Shown one piece after another: positions 1-8,305 of a stretch of DNA of 33,957 bases; the stretch's first letter is position 1, and each line of letters opens with the position of its first letter. Source of the stretch: Bacteroides_D sp963546395 (lineage in GTDB: Bacteria > Bacteroidota > Bacteroidia > Bacteroidales > CAJPTX01); assembly GCA_963546395.1 (NCBI GenBank), contig CAUUMS010000016.1, forward strand, positions 1-33,957, written 5' to 3'. Both the position numbers and the translations under genes were made by a program. The notes beneath the pieces are model-generated. The model ran no database searches, was not told where the DNA came from, and saw only the letters and a list, made by a program, of their open reading frames with translations.

Positions 1-270
1 TTGCCCCTCCCCCCGAGCGGCCGCGCTAAGAGCGCGGCGGAGTCGTGGCCCATCGCGTGGGCGTCCCCGCCACCGCAATCGCGGCTAGGGGGGTCGGCCG
101 TAGTGAAAAACAGCACCCCTCGTGGAAGCATGTATCATTGCCTCTAGGGTCGAGGTAGCAGAGGTGATGATAATGCAGGAGCGGCAGGCCCATTCAATGG
201 CCTGCCGCTCCTGCATTGCTAGGGATATTATGTCACAAGGGCATTTGCCCCCTAGACGTTGACGTGTTGG
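1..270. other. Intergenic region downstream of folD
   Basis: No convincing coding frame was found. The stretch holds a small hairpin (CCGCGCT / AGCGCGG, 21-37) and the long perfect hairpin at 172-217 listed separately. It lies beyond the folD stop and runs to the window edge, so a gene to the left cannot be excluded. Confidence 0.5.
172..217 (-). terminator. 19-bp perfect hairpin after folD
   Basis: Arm AATGCAGGAGCGGCAGGCC (172-190) pairs perfectly with 199-217 across an 8-base loop. It begins about 53 bases beyond the folD stop on the minus strand. There is no U-tract on either side, so it is either a terminator relying on another mechanism or an mRNA 3'-end stabiliser. Confidence 0.6.
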
Positions 271-1149
271 CTATTTAAGCTGGCGTAGGCGAGCTTTCAG
301 GGTGTTGGTCATCAGGGTGACAATGGTCATCGGGCCTACGCCGCCAGGAACAGGGGTTATCCAGCTGCATTTCGGGGAAACCTCCTCGTAGTCCACATCG
401 CCTTTTAGGGCCCAGCCACGTTGAGTATTGGGCGATTCGATGCGATGTATGCCCACGTCGATGACTACGGCTCCCTCTTTAACCATTCGTCCCTTTAGGA
501 ACTCAGGTTTGCCAACGGCTATGACTAGTATATCTGCCGTGCGGAGAATGTCCTCAAGTCCTTGGCTCTGGCTGTGGCATATGGTGACCGTGCAGTTGCC
601 AGGGATTCTCTTTTGGATGAGTAGATTGGCCATCGGTAGCCCTACGATGTGGCTGCGCCCGAGCACCACGGCATGCTTACCCTTCGTGTCGATATTGTGG
701 AAACGGAGGAGTACAATTATGCCAGCAGGTGTCGCTGGCTCGTAGCATTCTTGCCCCAGGAGTAATCGCCCGAGGTTCATGGGGTGGAATCCATCCATAT
801 CTTTCTCGGGTGCCACAGCCTGGGTTACAAGCTGCTCATTGATGTGCCGCGGCAAAGGGAGTTGTACAATGAGCCCGTCGATCGTGGGGTCATTGTTGAT
901 GCGCTCAATTTCAGCGAGCAGGGCCTCCTGCGTGATATCCTCCTCAAAGCGGAGTATGGTAGAGGTGAACCCTAGCTCTTGGCACTTCTTCTCTTTAGCT
1001 CCAACGTAAGTCTCACTGGCTCCATCATGGCCCACAAGGATAGCTACCAGGTGGGGTGGGCGTTGCCCTTTCGACACAAGGTCGGCCACCTTGGCCTTCA
1101 TGTTCTCGCTTAGCGCCTTGGCTGCTGCTTTACCGTCTAGAATTTGCAT
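271..1149 (-). CDS. folD: Bifunctional methylenetetrahydrofolate dehydrogenase / methenyltetrahydrofolate cyclohydrolase FolD
   Basis: Cytosolic enzyme of one-carbon metabolism that interconverts 5,10-methylene-THF and 10-formyl-THF with NADP(+). The 292-residue length is normal for FolD. The N-terminal substrate domain shows the catalytic Tyr/Lys pair in ETYVGAKEKK (Tyr48, Lys52) and a QLPLPRHI motif. The Rossmann part carries GRSHIVGLPMANLL, the nucleotide-binding signature, and the C-terminus has TPVPGGVGPMTI. The start MQILDGKAAAK fits the family. It lies 62 bases downstream of ffh on the same strand, so the two are probably cotranscribed. It ends at a TAG beyond which the frame shows no family-like sequence. 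Identification is certain at family level. Confidence 0.97.
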   Translation of the reverse strand: MQILDGKAAAKALSENMKAKVADLVSKGQRPPHLVAILVGHDGASETYVGAKEKKCQELGFTSTILRFEEDITQEALLAEIERINNDPTIDGLIVQLPLPRHINEQLVTQAVAPEKDMDGFHPMNLGRLLLGQECYEPATPAGIIVLLRFHNIDTKGKHAVVLGRSHIVGLPMANLLIQKRIPGNCTVTICHSQSQGLEDILRTADILVIAVGKPEFLKGRMVKEGAVVIDVGIHRIESPNTQRGWALKGDVDYEEVSPKCSWITPVPGGVGPMTIVTLMTNTLKARLRQLK

Positions 1150-1211
1150 ATCGCTGCGTAGTGTGTTTGAAAGGTTTGAATCTCTGGCTCAGAATATCAG
1201 GGGGGGAGTGA

Positions 1212-2540
1212 TTACCGTCGTCGGGCTGTTGCTCCGCCCCGTTTTCCTGCCTTCATCTTGCTGGCCATGTGCATGATCTTTCGCATCTCGTCAAACTGCT
1301 TGAGTAGCCGATTTACGTCAGAGACGGTGGTGCCACTCCCCGATGCAATACGTTGCTTGCGGGAAGGATTGAGGAGTTGAGGATTGCTCCGCTCGGTAGG
1401 GGTCATCGAGTGAATAATGGCCTCGATCCCTTTGAACGAGTCGTTGTCAATCTCGACATCCTTGAGGGCTTTGCCCACGCCAGGAATCATGCTGACGAGA
1501 TCTTTGATGTTCCCTAGCTTTTTTACCTGTTGGAGCTGGGAGAGGAAGTCATTGAAATCGAACTGATTCTTGGCTAGCCGCTGCTGGATCCGGAGGGCTT
1601 CCTGCTCATCGAGCTTCTCCTGGGCCCGTTCCACCAGCGATACGATGTCGCCCATCCCGAGGATACGGTCAGCCATGCGTTCCGGGTGGAAGAGATCGAG
1701 AGCATCAAGCTTCTCACCCGTTCCTACGAACTTAATGGGCTTCTCCACCACGGAAGCGATGGAAAGGGCCGCCCCACCTCGTGTGTCGCCATCGAGCTTG
1801 GTCAGCACTACGCCGTCAAAATCGATGCGATCGTTGAATGTCTTAGCTGTGTTTACGGCATCTTGCCCCGTCATCGAGTCCACCACGAAGAGTGTCTCCG
1901 TGGGGGATAGCGTTCGCTTGATACGGGTGATCTCATCCATCATTGCCTCGTCGACCGCAAGACGGCCCGCAGTGTCAACGATGACCACATTGCAACCTTC
2001 CGACTTGGCAGCTCGTACGCCCGATTCGGCTACCGCCACTGCATCCGTGTTGCCCGGCATGCTGTAAACTGGTACCCCAATGCTTTCCCCGAGCACCTTG
2101 AGCTGGTCAATGGCAGCGGGACGATAGACATCGGCTGCCACAAGCATAGGTCTTAGGCCATGCTTGCTCTTTAGCCGGAGGGCTAGCTTGCCGCTGAAGG
2201 TCGTTTTCCCAGATCCTTGCAGCCCTGCAATCAGTATTATCGATGGCTTACCGGTGAGATTGATCTCACGAGTCGCTCCCCCCATCAGGGCGGTGAGCTC
2301 GTCGTGCATAATCTTTACGAGCATCTGCCCCGGCTGTACTGCGGTGAGGACATTCTGCCCAATGGCTTTCTCTTTTACACGATCTGTGAATTCCTTGGCC
2401 GTCTTATAGTTCACGTCGGCCTCAATGAGGGCGCGCCGCACATCGCGTACGGTCTCCGCCACGTTGAGCTCCGTGATACGTCCCTGTCCCTTCAGCAGCT
2501 TGAAGGCCCGATCTAACCGTGAGGATAGGCTTTCGAACAT
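1212..2540 (-). CDS. ffh: Signal recognition particle GTPase Ffh (SRP54)
   Basis: GTPase of the signal recognition particle. It binds 4.5S RNA and signal sequences of nascent inner-membrane proteins and docks to FtsY. Domains in order: N helical bundle (about 1-95), G domain with P-loop GLQGSGKT (106-113), DTAGRLAVDEAMMDE (G3) and TKLDGDTRGG (G4), then a methionine-rich M domain with the RNA-binding region around NPSRKQRIASGSGTTVSDVNRL and a basic tail ending ATARRR. The 442-residue length is typical. A candidate promoter (-7 box) lies about 80 bases upstream of the start, and the leader contains a small hairpin. folD follows on the same strand. Confidence 0.98.
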   Translation of the reverse strand: MFESLSSRLDRAFKLLKGQGRITELNVAETVRDVRRALIEADVNYKTAKEFTDRVKEKAIGQNVLTAVQPGQMLVKIMHDELTALMGGATREINLTGKPSIILIAGLQGSGKTTFSGKLALRLKSKHGLRPMLVAADVYRPAAIDQLKVLGESIGVPVYSMPGNTDAVAVAESGVRAAKSEGCNVVIVDTAGRLAVDEAMMDEITRIKRTLSPTETLFVVDSMTGQDAVNTAKTFNDRIDFDGVVLTKLDGDTRGGAALSIASVVEKPIKFVGTGEKLDALDLFHPERMADRILGMGDIVSLVERAQEKLDEQEALRIQQRLAKNQFDFNDFLSQLQQVKKLGNIKDLVSMIPGVGKALKDVEIDNDSFKGIEAIIHSMTPTERSNPQLLNPSRKQRIASGSGTTVSDVNRLLKQFDEMRKIMHMASKMKAGKRGGATARRR

Positions 2541-2569
2541 ACGTTACTTTCCGCTTGATAATGACGAGA

Positions 2570-2588
2570 GGCCTCATCACCTGAGGCC
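2570..2588 (-). other. Small hairpin in ffh leader
   Basis: GGCCTCA (2570-2576) and TGAGGCC (2582-2588) form a perfect 7-bp stem with a 5-base loop, about 30-48 bases upstream of the ffh start and inside the predicted 5' untranslated leader. A role in regulating ffh is possible but unproven. Confidence 0.4.
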
Positions 2589-2619
2589 AAGCAACCCGCA
2601 ATGTAGATTGCCCAACGGG

Positions 2620-2627
2620 CAAAGGTA
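2620..2627 (-). promoter_or_regulatory. Candidate -7 promoter element for ffh
   Basis: On the minus strand this reads TACCTTTG, an exact match to the Bacteroidota -7 consensus TAnnTTTG. Expected transcription start is near 2613, giving a leader of about 70 bases. No clear -33 TTTG was found at the usual spacing. Confidence 0.5.
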
Positions 2628-2742
2628 GCCATCTTCGACGACTATCCTGTGCCGCAGAGGTGTTTGCTACAAGCCGTTAGAGCTGGATGAGGCGTGGAGA
2701 GTGCACCTATACCGTACGGTTCTCCTCGCTGAGCGCATGTGA

Positions 2743-2782
2743 GAATAAAAAGAGCCCCCTGGCGATATGCGTTGGGGGCTCT
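2743..2782 (-). terminator. Intrinsic terminator of the cyd operon
   Basis: On the minus strand AGAGCCCCC pairs with GGGGGCTCT (9 bp, arms 2774-2782 and 2751-2759), followed by a T-rich run (TTTTATTC). It starts 6 bases after the stop codon of the small cyd-linked ORF, supporting that ORF as the last gene of the operon. Confidence 0.85.
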
Positions 2783-2788
2783 GTGATG

Positions 2789-2902
2789 TTACCTGGCTTG
2801 CTTGCGCTCGTAGTATCGTATGGCTCTGGTGGATAGGAAGTAACCGAGCCAGATGACTACGGGCCAGCCGGCAAATGTGATGATCTCTACGATATATTTC
2901 AT
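2789..2902 (-). CDS. CydX-like small membrane protein of the bd oxidase operon
   Basis: A 37-residue ORF lies between cydB and the operon terminator. Its translation starts MKYIVEIITFAGWPVVIWLG and ends YYERKQAR. This gives a single hydrophobic helix (about residues 4-24) followed by a basic tail, i.e. a one-pass inner-membrane microprotein. The start is 19 bases after the cydB stop with an AGAAGG ribosome site just upstream, and the stop is 6 bases before an intrinsic terminator. Size, topology and position match CydX/CbdX-type small subunits of cytochrome bd oxidases, known in Proteobacteria to stabilise the heme sites. Sequence similarity to E. coli CydX is not obvious, so the role is inferred from context. 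Confidence 0.75.
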   Translation of the reverse strand: MKYIVEIITFAGWPVVIWLGYFLSTRAIRYYERKQAR

Positions 2903-2921
2903 GCCTTCTAGTGCTGTGAGA

Positions 2922-4082
2922 TTAGTAAGCCTCGCCGCTATCCTGCGCATTGCCCTGGAATTCCTGCTCGGTGATCTTCTTGCGATCCATGCTTCGCCAG
3001 GCGTACCAGATGTATGCGAGCACGATGGGGATGAGCAGTGATACGATGCTCATGGCGGTGAGGGTGAACTTGCTCGATGAGCTGTTGAAGATGGTCAGCG
3101 AGCTCTGAAGGTGCGTGGATGAGGGATAGTAGGCCGTATTGTTATAGCCCACCGTCAGTAGCAGAGACAGCACAGTGAGAACCGTACCCGCCCCAGCATA
3201 CCAGATTCCCTTCCGACTCGATTTCAGGAGTGGTAGTGCAATGCCAGTGAGTACGCCCACAACTCCCAGCAGGAACATAGCGAGCACCACGGGCATGTCT
3301 AGCAAATTCAGGAAATACTTGTACTGTATCAGGGATACGATGCCAGAGTTCGGATCTACTGCGTACCCCTTGCTGAGCATGATGCTGATGACGAATGCGA
3401 GAAAGAACACGAGGAATGGAATGGTATTCAGCAATAGGCTTTTGCGCATCCGTTGGGTAAGAGGCTCGTGATCTATCACATTCATGTAGTACAGCAGTCC
3501 TAGCACGCGCGCCAGGAAGCATACGGCCAGGCCGAGTAGCACATTCCGCAGGTCGAGCACAGCCTCAAGGCCATGCCACGAGTTGCCCCACTGGGATATG
3601 ACGGGCTGCTGCAGATCGGTCAGGGCCATCTTGTTCACAATAAAATCAGAGCCCGTGAACAGGGTGCCCACGGCTGTACCGAGGAGGATGGTGCCCAGGA
3701 ATCCGTTGATGTACAAGAACGTGTCAAACGTAGCCGTCCCGAGGAGATTGTTAGGCTTCGTGCGGAACTCATAGGATACAGCCTGTACCACAAAGCAGAA
3801 CAGTATGGCCACCCACACCCAGTAGGCTCCCCCGAAGCTGGTGGAGTAGAAGAGTGGGAATGAGGCGAAGAAGGCACCCCCGAATGTCACAAGCGTCGTG
3901 AATGTGAACTCCCACTTGCGCCCCATGGCGTTCACGAGCATGCTGCGCTCGGTCTCAGTGCGAGCCAGGGTGCGGATAAAGGTTTGCCCTCCTTGCACAA
4001 AGAGCAGGAACACGAGCAAGGCCCCCAGGAGGGAGACGAGGAACCACCAGTAATGTTGCAGAAAGGAGTACGTTGCGTCCAT
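2922..4082 (-). CDS. cydB: Cytochrome bd ubiquinol oxidase subunit II
   Basis: Inner-membrane partner of CydA in the high-affinity bd-type terminal oxidase, which reduces O2 to water with quinol electrons. It has 386 residues, with many hydrophobic helices and the family-like segments WWFLVSLLGALLVFLLFVQGG near the N-terminus and WVWVAILFCFVVQAVSYEFR in the first third. The start is set by a strong GGAGGG ribosome site 7 bases upstream. It begins 17 bases after the cydA stop and is followed 19 bases later by a CydX-like microprotein. In host-associated anaerobes this enzyme commonly supports nanaerobic respiration and oxygen scavenging. Confidence 0.96.
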   Translation of the reverse strand: MDATYSFLQHYWWFLVSLLGALLVFLLFVQGGQTFIRTLARTETERSMLVNAMGRKWEFTFTTLVTFGGAFFASFPLFYSTSFGGAYWVWVAILFCFVVQAVSYEFRTKPNNLLGTATFDTFLYINGFLGTILLGTAVGTLFTGSDFIVNKMALTDLQQPVISQWGNSWHGLEAVLDLRNVLLGLAVCFLARVLGLLYYMNVIDHEPLTQRMRKSLLLNTIPFLVFFLAFVISIMLSKGYAVDPNSGIVSLIQYKYFLNLLDMPVVLAMFLLGVVGVLTGIALPLLKSSRKGIWYAGAGTVLTVLSLLLTVGYNNTAYYPSSTHLQSSLTIFNSSSSKFTLTAMSIVSLLIPIVLAYIWYAWRSMDRKKITEQEFQGNAQDSGEAY

Positions 4083-4099
4083 TGTTGATCCCTCCAGGG

Positions 4100-5656
4100 T
4101 TAGTGCTCTTTGGGGCCGAGCTTAATTTGTTTGAATAGGATGCTCATCTCAGCGATCAGGAGCACAGTGAAGAGCACGGCGAAGATGGTGAAGGTCACTT
4201 GTACCGCGCTCGCATCGATGCGTGATACAGCCGCCATGGTGGGCATGATGTCCTGTATTACCCACGGCTGCCTGCCGACCTCGGCCACGATCCACCCTGC
4301 CTGACTGCACAGGTAGACGAGCGGTACCATCGCGATGGATGCCATCAGCAGCCAGCGTTTGCCCAGCTTATCCCGTAGGGCCATGTACAGCACTACGATG
4401 AAGAATACCATGAATAGCCCCCCGAGTGCCACCATGACGTGGAATGCGTAGAACGTGAGCGGCACATTGGGCACTAGCCCCATGGGGTCATTCAGGTAGC
4501 CGTAGCCGAAGTACTTGAAATTATCCTCTAGCACCAGCTTTGCCTCCTGCATCCGCTCCTCGTCACCCTGCTCCCGTGCCTCGGTGTAATCCTTCAGGGC
4601 CGCTATGGCTGTCCGGCCCATGGCGATCTTCTCCTCAGCCGACGGCTCGACGATGCGATTCCCCTCGGCATCCGTGTACGTGTAGCCCCCGCGGATGATG
4701 TCATTGACACCTGGCACAAAGGCCTCGGTGTCACGATAGCCGAGCCACGATAGGAGGTGGGGTATCTCCATCTTGAATACAAAGGGATCCTGCTCATCCA
4801 GAGGCTTCTTCCCCGGTGTGAGCAGCCCTGCGGTGACGAGGCCAGCCCCCTGCTGACCATCGTAGAGCCCCTCCATGGCAGCCAGCTTCATCGGTTGCTT
4901 TTGCGCCACCTGGAATGCAGAGCCATCACCCGTGACGATGACGAAAATCAGCGACAGGGTGCCAAACACGCTGGCAATGATGATACTCCGCTTAGCCATG
5001 AGCTGGTGTCGTCCCTTCAGCAAGAACCAAGCCGAGATCCCAATCACCACGATAGCCGCCAGCACGTAGCCCGAAGTCACCGTGTGCAGGAACTTGTTGA
5101 TAGCCACGGGTGAGAAGAGCACCTCCCAGAAGTTGTTCATCTCATTGCGGGCCGTATCGGGATTGAAATGCATGCCGGCCGGGTACTGCATCCAGCCATT
5201 GGCTACCAGTATCCACAGGGCCGAAAGATTGGATCCTATGGCCGTGAGCCATGTAGAGACGAGATGGAACCGTTTCCCCACCTTGTTCCATCCGAAGAAC
5301 ATGATGGCTATAAACGTCGACTCCATGAAGAAGGCCATGATCCCCTCGATGGCGAGCGGGGCTCCAAAGATATCGCCCACGAACCACGAGTAGTTGCTCC
5401 AGTTCGTGCCGAACTCGAACTCCAGGATGATCCCTGTGGCCACGCCGATGGCGAAGTTGACACCGAAGATCCGCATCCAGAACTTGGTGGCCACCTTCCA
5501 CTGCTCATCGCCCGTGCGCACGTAGAGCGTCTCCATGAAGGCGATGATGAACGTGAGCCCCAGCGTCAGGGGCACAAAAATCCAGTGGTACATGGCCGTG
5601 AGCGCAAATTGCGCCCTCGACCAGTCAATGAGCGAAATGTCTACACCGTCTATCAT
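4100..5656 (-). CDS. cydA: Cytochrome bd ubiquinol oxidase subunit I
   Basis: Heme-bearing catalytic subunit of bd-type quinol oxidase. It has 518 residues. Visible family hallmarks are MYHWIFVPLTLG with a heme-ligand type His (His24), the conserved acidic helix IEGIMAFFMESTF, INKFLHTVTSGYV with the heme b558-type His, the quinol-loop motif KQPMKLAAMEGLYD, a FHVMVALGG methionine ligand region and the GRQPW motif near the C-terminus. The segment between the quinol loop and GRQPW is enlarged by charged sequence (about residues 290-400), as seen in Bacteroidota. The start overlaps the stop of the DUF4492 gene as ATGA, indicating translational coupling in one operon. Confidence 0.97.
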   Translation of the reverse strand: MIDGVDISLIDWSRAQFALTAMYHWIFVPLTLGLTFIIAFMETLYVRTGDEQWKVATKFWMRIFGVNFAIGVATGIILEFEFGTNWSNYSWFVGDIFGAPLAIEGIMAFFMESTFIAIMFFGWNKVGKRFHLVSTWLTAIGSNLSALWILVANGWMQYPAGMHFNPDTARNEMNNFWEVLFSPVAINKFLHTVTSGYVLAAIVVIGISAWFLLKGRHQLMAKRSIIIASVFGTLSLIFVIVTGDGSAFQVAQKQPMKLAAMEGLYDGQQGAGLVTAGLLTPGKKPLDEQDPFVFKMEIPHLLSWLGYRDTEAFVPGVNDIIRGGYTYTDAEGNRIVEPSAEEKIAMGRTAIAALKDYTEAREQGDEERMQEAKLVLEDNFKYFGYGYLNDPMGLVPNVPLTFYAFHVMVALGGLFMVFFIVVLYMALRDKLGKRWLLMASIAMVPLVYLCSQAGWIVAEVGRQPWVIQDIMPTMAAVSRIDASAVQVTFTIFAVLFTVLLIAEMSILFKQIKLGPKEH

Positions 5657-5934
5657 TGGTCATTGGAATTTTGCCCCGTCAGTTGCTCGAGCACGTAGCG
5701 ACTCTTGGCCTCCGAGCTCTCAAAGCGGGTATTGAGGAAGTTGGGAAAGAAGAACACTTTCAGCACGGCGAACATGATGACGAGCTTGACGATGATAATC
5801 GCCCACAGGGTGCGCCCCACAGTCATTGTGCGGAATCCCTCGTAGTAAAATCGCCCGACACCCGTGAGGATGTGCACCAGCCTCCACCCGCCACGGCGCT
5901 GCCCGCTGGCCGAAATATGCCTCTCGCTATGCAT
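5653..5934 (-). CDS. DUF4492 small membrane protein, first gene of cyd operon
   Basis: A 93-residue protein with a basic N-terminus, an amphipathic segment FYYEGFRTMTVGRTLW and one hydrophobic helix IIIVKLVIMFAVLKVFFFPN. This pattern is typical of DUF4492, a Bacteroidota/Epsilonproteobacteria family found immediately upstream of cydA. Its biochemical function is unknown; position and ATGA coupling to cydA suggest a role in assembly or stability of the bd oxidase. The chosen ATG gives about 20 more N-terminal residues than most family members show, so a later non-ATG start is possible. Confidence 0.85.
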   Translation of the reverse strand: MHSERHISASGQRRGGWRLVHILTGVGRFYYEGFRTMTVGRTLWAIIIVKLVIMFAVLKVFFFPNFLNTRFESSEAKSRYVLEQLTGQNSNDQ

Positions 5935-5980
5935 GTTGCGAATGGTATAAGTAAGAGTGGATACGCCCGCAAATCCTGCG

Positions 5981-5988
5981 CAAATGTA
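5981..5988 (-). promoter_or_regulatory. Candidate -7 element for the cyd operon
   Basis: Reads TACATTTG on the minus strand, matching TAnnTTTG. It lies 47 bases upstream of the DUF4492 start, the first gene of the cyd operon. No good -33 box is seen, so confidence is limited. Confidence 0.4.
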
Positions 5989-6628
5989 AGGGTATTACCC
6001 CGATTTCTGCGCGGTGAACTGACGAATTCGCCCTAGGTGTTGGTTGGGTGATACCCATGGTGGATGGTGGTGAAACATCGCCTGCCAGCGTAGCTCCGCT
6101 CTCAGGTGTGCGGATTATCGTCTGGGAATCAATCGGTAGTGCATACGGAGAAACCTGCGAAAAGGTTTAGCTGGTTGCCCCAATACTTCGTGCAATGTCC
6201 TCCACTCTGTCCCCCGCGGTGCAGGGTCGAGGCTCAGGATCTTTGCGCAAACACGCTTGTCACCTGCATGTTGCCCATGCGTCGACACGGCGAGCCTTTG
6301 CCTCTGCCTCGTCTACCGAACAGTTGGGGAGGCACTGTGTGCCGTCGTCTTACTGTATCCTATGCGGCGCAGGTTTACCCCATTGCATAGCTTGCTGCCC
6401 TGCGTAAACGCAATGGCTGAACATCGGGCCATGTGGCCTTTGCCATCCCACCTCACGTCGCCTCAACCGGCCACCGTAACGGGGTTACTGTCTTTTCCAC
6501 CGTGTGGCAGTGACCCTCAGCCCGGATTATTCTACACGCCTTGCCCCCCTTCCCTTAACATCGCAGCCATCATTTACCGCAAGGGAGTGACATCTCTATT
6601 CATCCTACGAAAGCGACTCTCGCCCTAG
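5989..6628. other. Non-coding gap between nitroreductase and cyd operon
   Basis: Several short overlapping open frames exist on the plus strand, but their translations are rich in Pro, Cys and Arg, with no family resemblance and no ribosome sites. I see no tRNA, strong terminator or repeat here. It is probably untranslated spacer or decayed coding sequence. Confidence 0.4.
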
Positions 6629-7357
6629 TTATTCCACGCAGTGGTACACCTCTTCGAATGGCACGCGGAACCGCTCGACCAGCACACCCTGGGGAGAACG
6701 AATGCCGCAGGAGATCACCATGTTAATCTTAGCCGAGTAGGGGAGTCCTAGCGCCCGTTTCACACGCCAGCTGTCGAAGCCCTCAAGGGGGCAAGTGTCA
6801 TAGCCGGCCTCACTCATGGCGAGCATAAACGTTTGGGCCACCAGGGCGCAGCTCTTGTGGATCACCGTCCGCATGGCAGCCTCGGACACCTGCCTTGGCA
6901 TCGGGCGAAACAGCCCTAGCAGCTGCACCAGCCCCTTCCGAATACCACCGAGGATCCCGAAGAAGCGGCGGTACTGCAAGGGAATGAACCGATTGTAGTA
7001 CATCTCGATCCCCTGGATGCGTTTCGCCTGCATCTCCTCGGGCAAGAACTGTTTTGCCTTGGCAATGCCATCGGCTAGTGACGCTTGCGCGCGCCGGTGC
7101 ACGTAGTCTGGGCGCACCACGAATATTACCAGCTGTTGCGCCGAGGTCACAGCGGGCTGATTGAGACACGCCACGCCCAGTGCCTTTATCAGCTCCGCAT
7201 TCGTCACGTGGTAGCACTCCCACAGCTGTAGATTGGAGCTGGTGGGTGCCAAGGTGGCAAGCTCCAGGCACTGGCGAACCCGCTCGGGGTCGATGGGCTG
7301 GCTGGCGTCGAAGTCCCGCACGGCCCTCCGGTGCGTCAGCATCTCTTGCAATGTCAT
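6629..7357 (-). CDS. Nitroreductase family protein (FMN-dependent oxidoreductase)
   Basis: A 242-residue flavin reductase-like protein. N-terminal MTLQEMLTHRRAVRDFDAS has the Arg-Arg-x-x-Arg-x-Phe FMN-phosphate motif of the nitroreductase superfamily. APTSSNLQLWECY is the usual second FMN segment, and GYDTCPLEGFDSWRVKRALG is the C-terminal family signature. It likely reduces nitro or quinone-type compounds with NAD(P)H in the cytosol; the substrate cannot be read from sequence. The start is well supported: a TAGGAGGA sequence, in which the stop of the upstream gene overlaps the Shine-Dalgarno site, sits 7 bases before the ATG. A longer open frame extending upstream is not the true start. Confidence 0.9.
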   Translation of the reverse strand: MTLQEMLTHRRAVRDFDASQPIDPERVRQCLELATLAPTSSNLQLWECYHVTNAELIKALGVACLNQPAVTSAQQLVIFVVRPDYVHRRAQASLADGIAKAKQFLPEEMQAKRIQGIEMYYNRFIPLQYRRFFGILGGIRKGLVQLLGLFRPMPRQVSEAAMRTVIHKSCALVAQTFMLAMSEAGYDTCPLEGFDSWRVKRALGLPYSAKINMVISCGIRSPQGVLVERFRVPFEEVYHCVE

Positions 7358-7367
7358 AGTCTTCCTC

Positions 7368-7886
7368 CTACTTAAGTGGCCTCCGGGTGGCTTCCACATG
7401 CGCCACGGCAAACCATGCCCCGGCATCGTTGAGACGCTCCTTGCGCCACGAGAAAGCGTGCGGGGTGATGCCCGAGAAGACATATCGCATCGCTTGCGTC
7501 TCATTCTCCAGCAGCACCACATCGCTACCCTCACGTCGGGCCGTCAGGCGAATGGCCTCACCTGGGCAGCCGTAGAAGATGTCCCAGAGCCCCGTCTTGG
7601 GATTGTAGATACGAATCGTCGTGCCGTACTCAGCATCGGGCTGAGGTGAGCGTTGCCGCTCGGCACGCGAAGGCACTATGAACGCATCCTGTATGGCACG
7701 TCCCTCAAGCACCCACGAAAAGATCCACTCCCCCTGCACTCGCCTGGGCGTGGCATCCTCCAGGTGGTCGATCCACACGATGTCCCATGCTCCTACCAGT
7801 GCCCCGAAGAGGTCGCACTCGGCGGGAATGCGGGAACTCCGCCCCTGATGGCATAGGGCCTCTGAGAATGCTTGCACTTCGTTCAT
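7368..7886 (-). CDS. Lipocalin/DUF1579-like conserved protein
   Basis: A 172-residue soluble protein without signal peptide. It shows LVGAWDIVWIDHLED near the N-terminus and the pattern GEWIFSWVLEGRAIQDAFIVPSR followed by GTTIRIYNPKTGLWDIFY. This resembles small beta-barrel proteins of the DUF1579 or lipocalin-like type that bind small ligands. The stop TAG overlaps the ribosome site of the nitroreductase gene 10 bases downstream, so the two form a coupled operon. Possible ligand-binding partner or sensor; function unknown. Confidence 0.8.
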   Translation of the reverse strand: MNEVQAFSEALCHQGRSSRIPAECDLFGALVGAWDIVWIDHLEDATPRRVQGEWIFSWVLEGRAIQDAFIVPSRAERQRSPQPDAEYGTTIRIYNPKTGLWDIFYGCPGEAIRLTARREGSDVVLLENETQAMRYVFSGITPHAFSWRKERLNDAGAWFAVAHVEATRRPLK

Positions 7887-8305
7887 AAACTGTCCCGAGT
7901 TAAGCGGTTCACCACTGGCACGCAGGTCGTGGGGATGCCAATGCTCGACATCACCTCACGTTGTGCACTCCCCCAGCGGAGCGGCCGACAGAGCCAAGGT
8001 TACCCCAGTTGTATCAGTGGATGATACACCCTGCAAGGTATAAAATCTACGGGAATGCAGCGGGAATTCCTGTCACATCGCTTCAGCATGCACCAGGGCC
8101 TGCGGCAAGATGCATGGCGCAGGCAAAGAGGTGATGCTCTTGCTGACCCTCCCTACCGACGATCGTCCACAGATGCCGTACGCTGGCAAACGGGGCTTTC
8201 TGGCCGCACTGCGTGCATATCACGCCACGTGCAAATGGCCCCTTTCTGCTAGGGAAGGGCGGGCTCGGTGCGGTGCCCTGAGCTCTGCGTTACCCTCGCG
8301 CGGGG
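7887..8305. other. Intergenic region upstream of the lipocalin-nitroreductase operon
   Basis: No convincing gene was found. The right part is the sequence after the DUF4293 stop. The left-centre holds a 6-bp inverted repeat (8011-8027) and a weak promoter-like box described separately. Open frames on the plus strand (from 8055 and 8110) look non-coding. Confidence 0.4.
8011..8027. promoter_or_regulatory. Inverted repeat, possible operator
   Basis: GTATCA-GTGGA-TGATAC is a perfect 6-bp dyad with a 5-base spacer, about 125 bases upstream of the lipocalin-like gene. On the minus strand it lies just downstream of TATACCTTG (about 8033-8041), which resembles an imperfect -7 element, so a repressor bound here could block early transcription. 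This is inference only. Confidence 0.3.

Noticed and set aside
6106..6628. Overlapping plus-strand frames in the cyd-nitroreductase gap
   Set aside because: Translations are low-complexity Pro/Cys/Arg-rich and mutually overlapping, with no ribosome sites.
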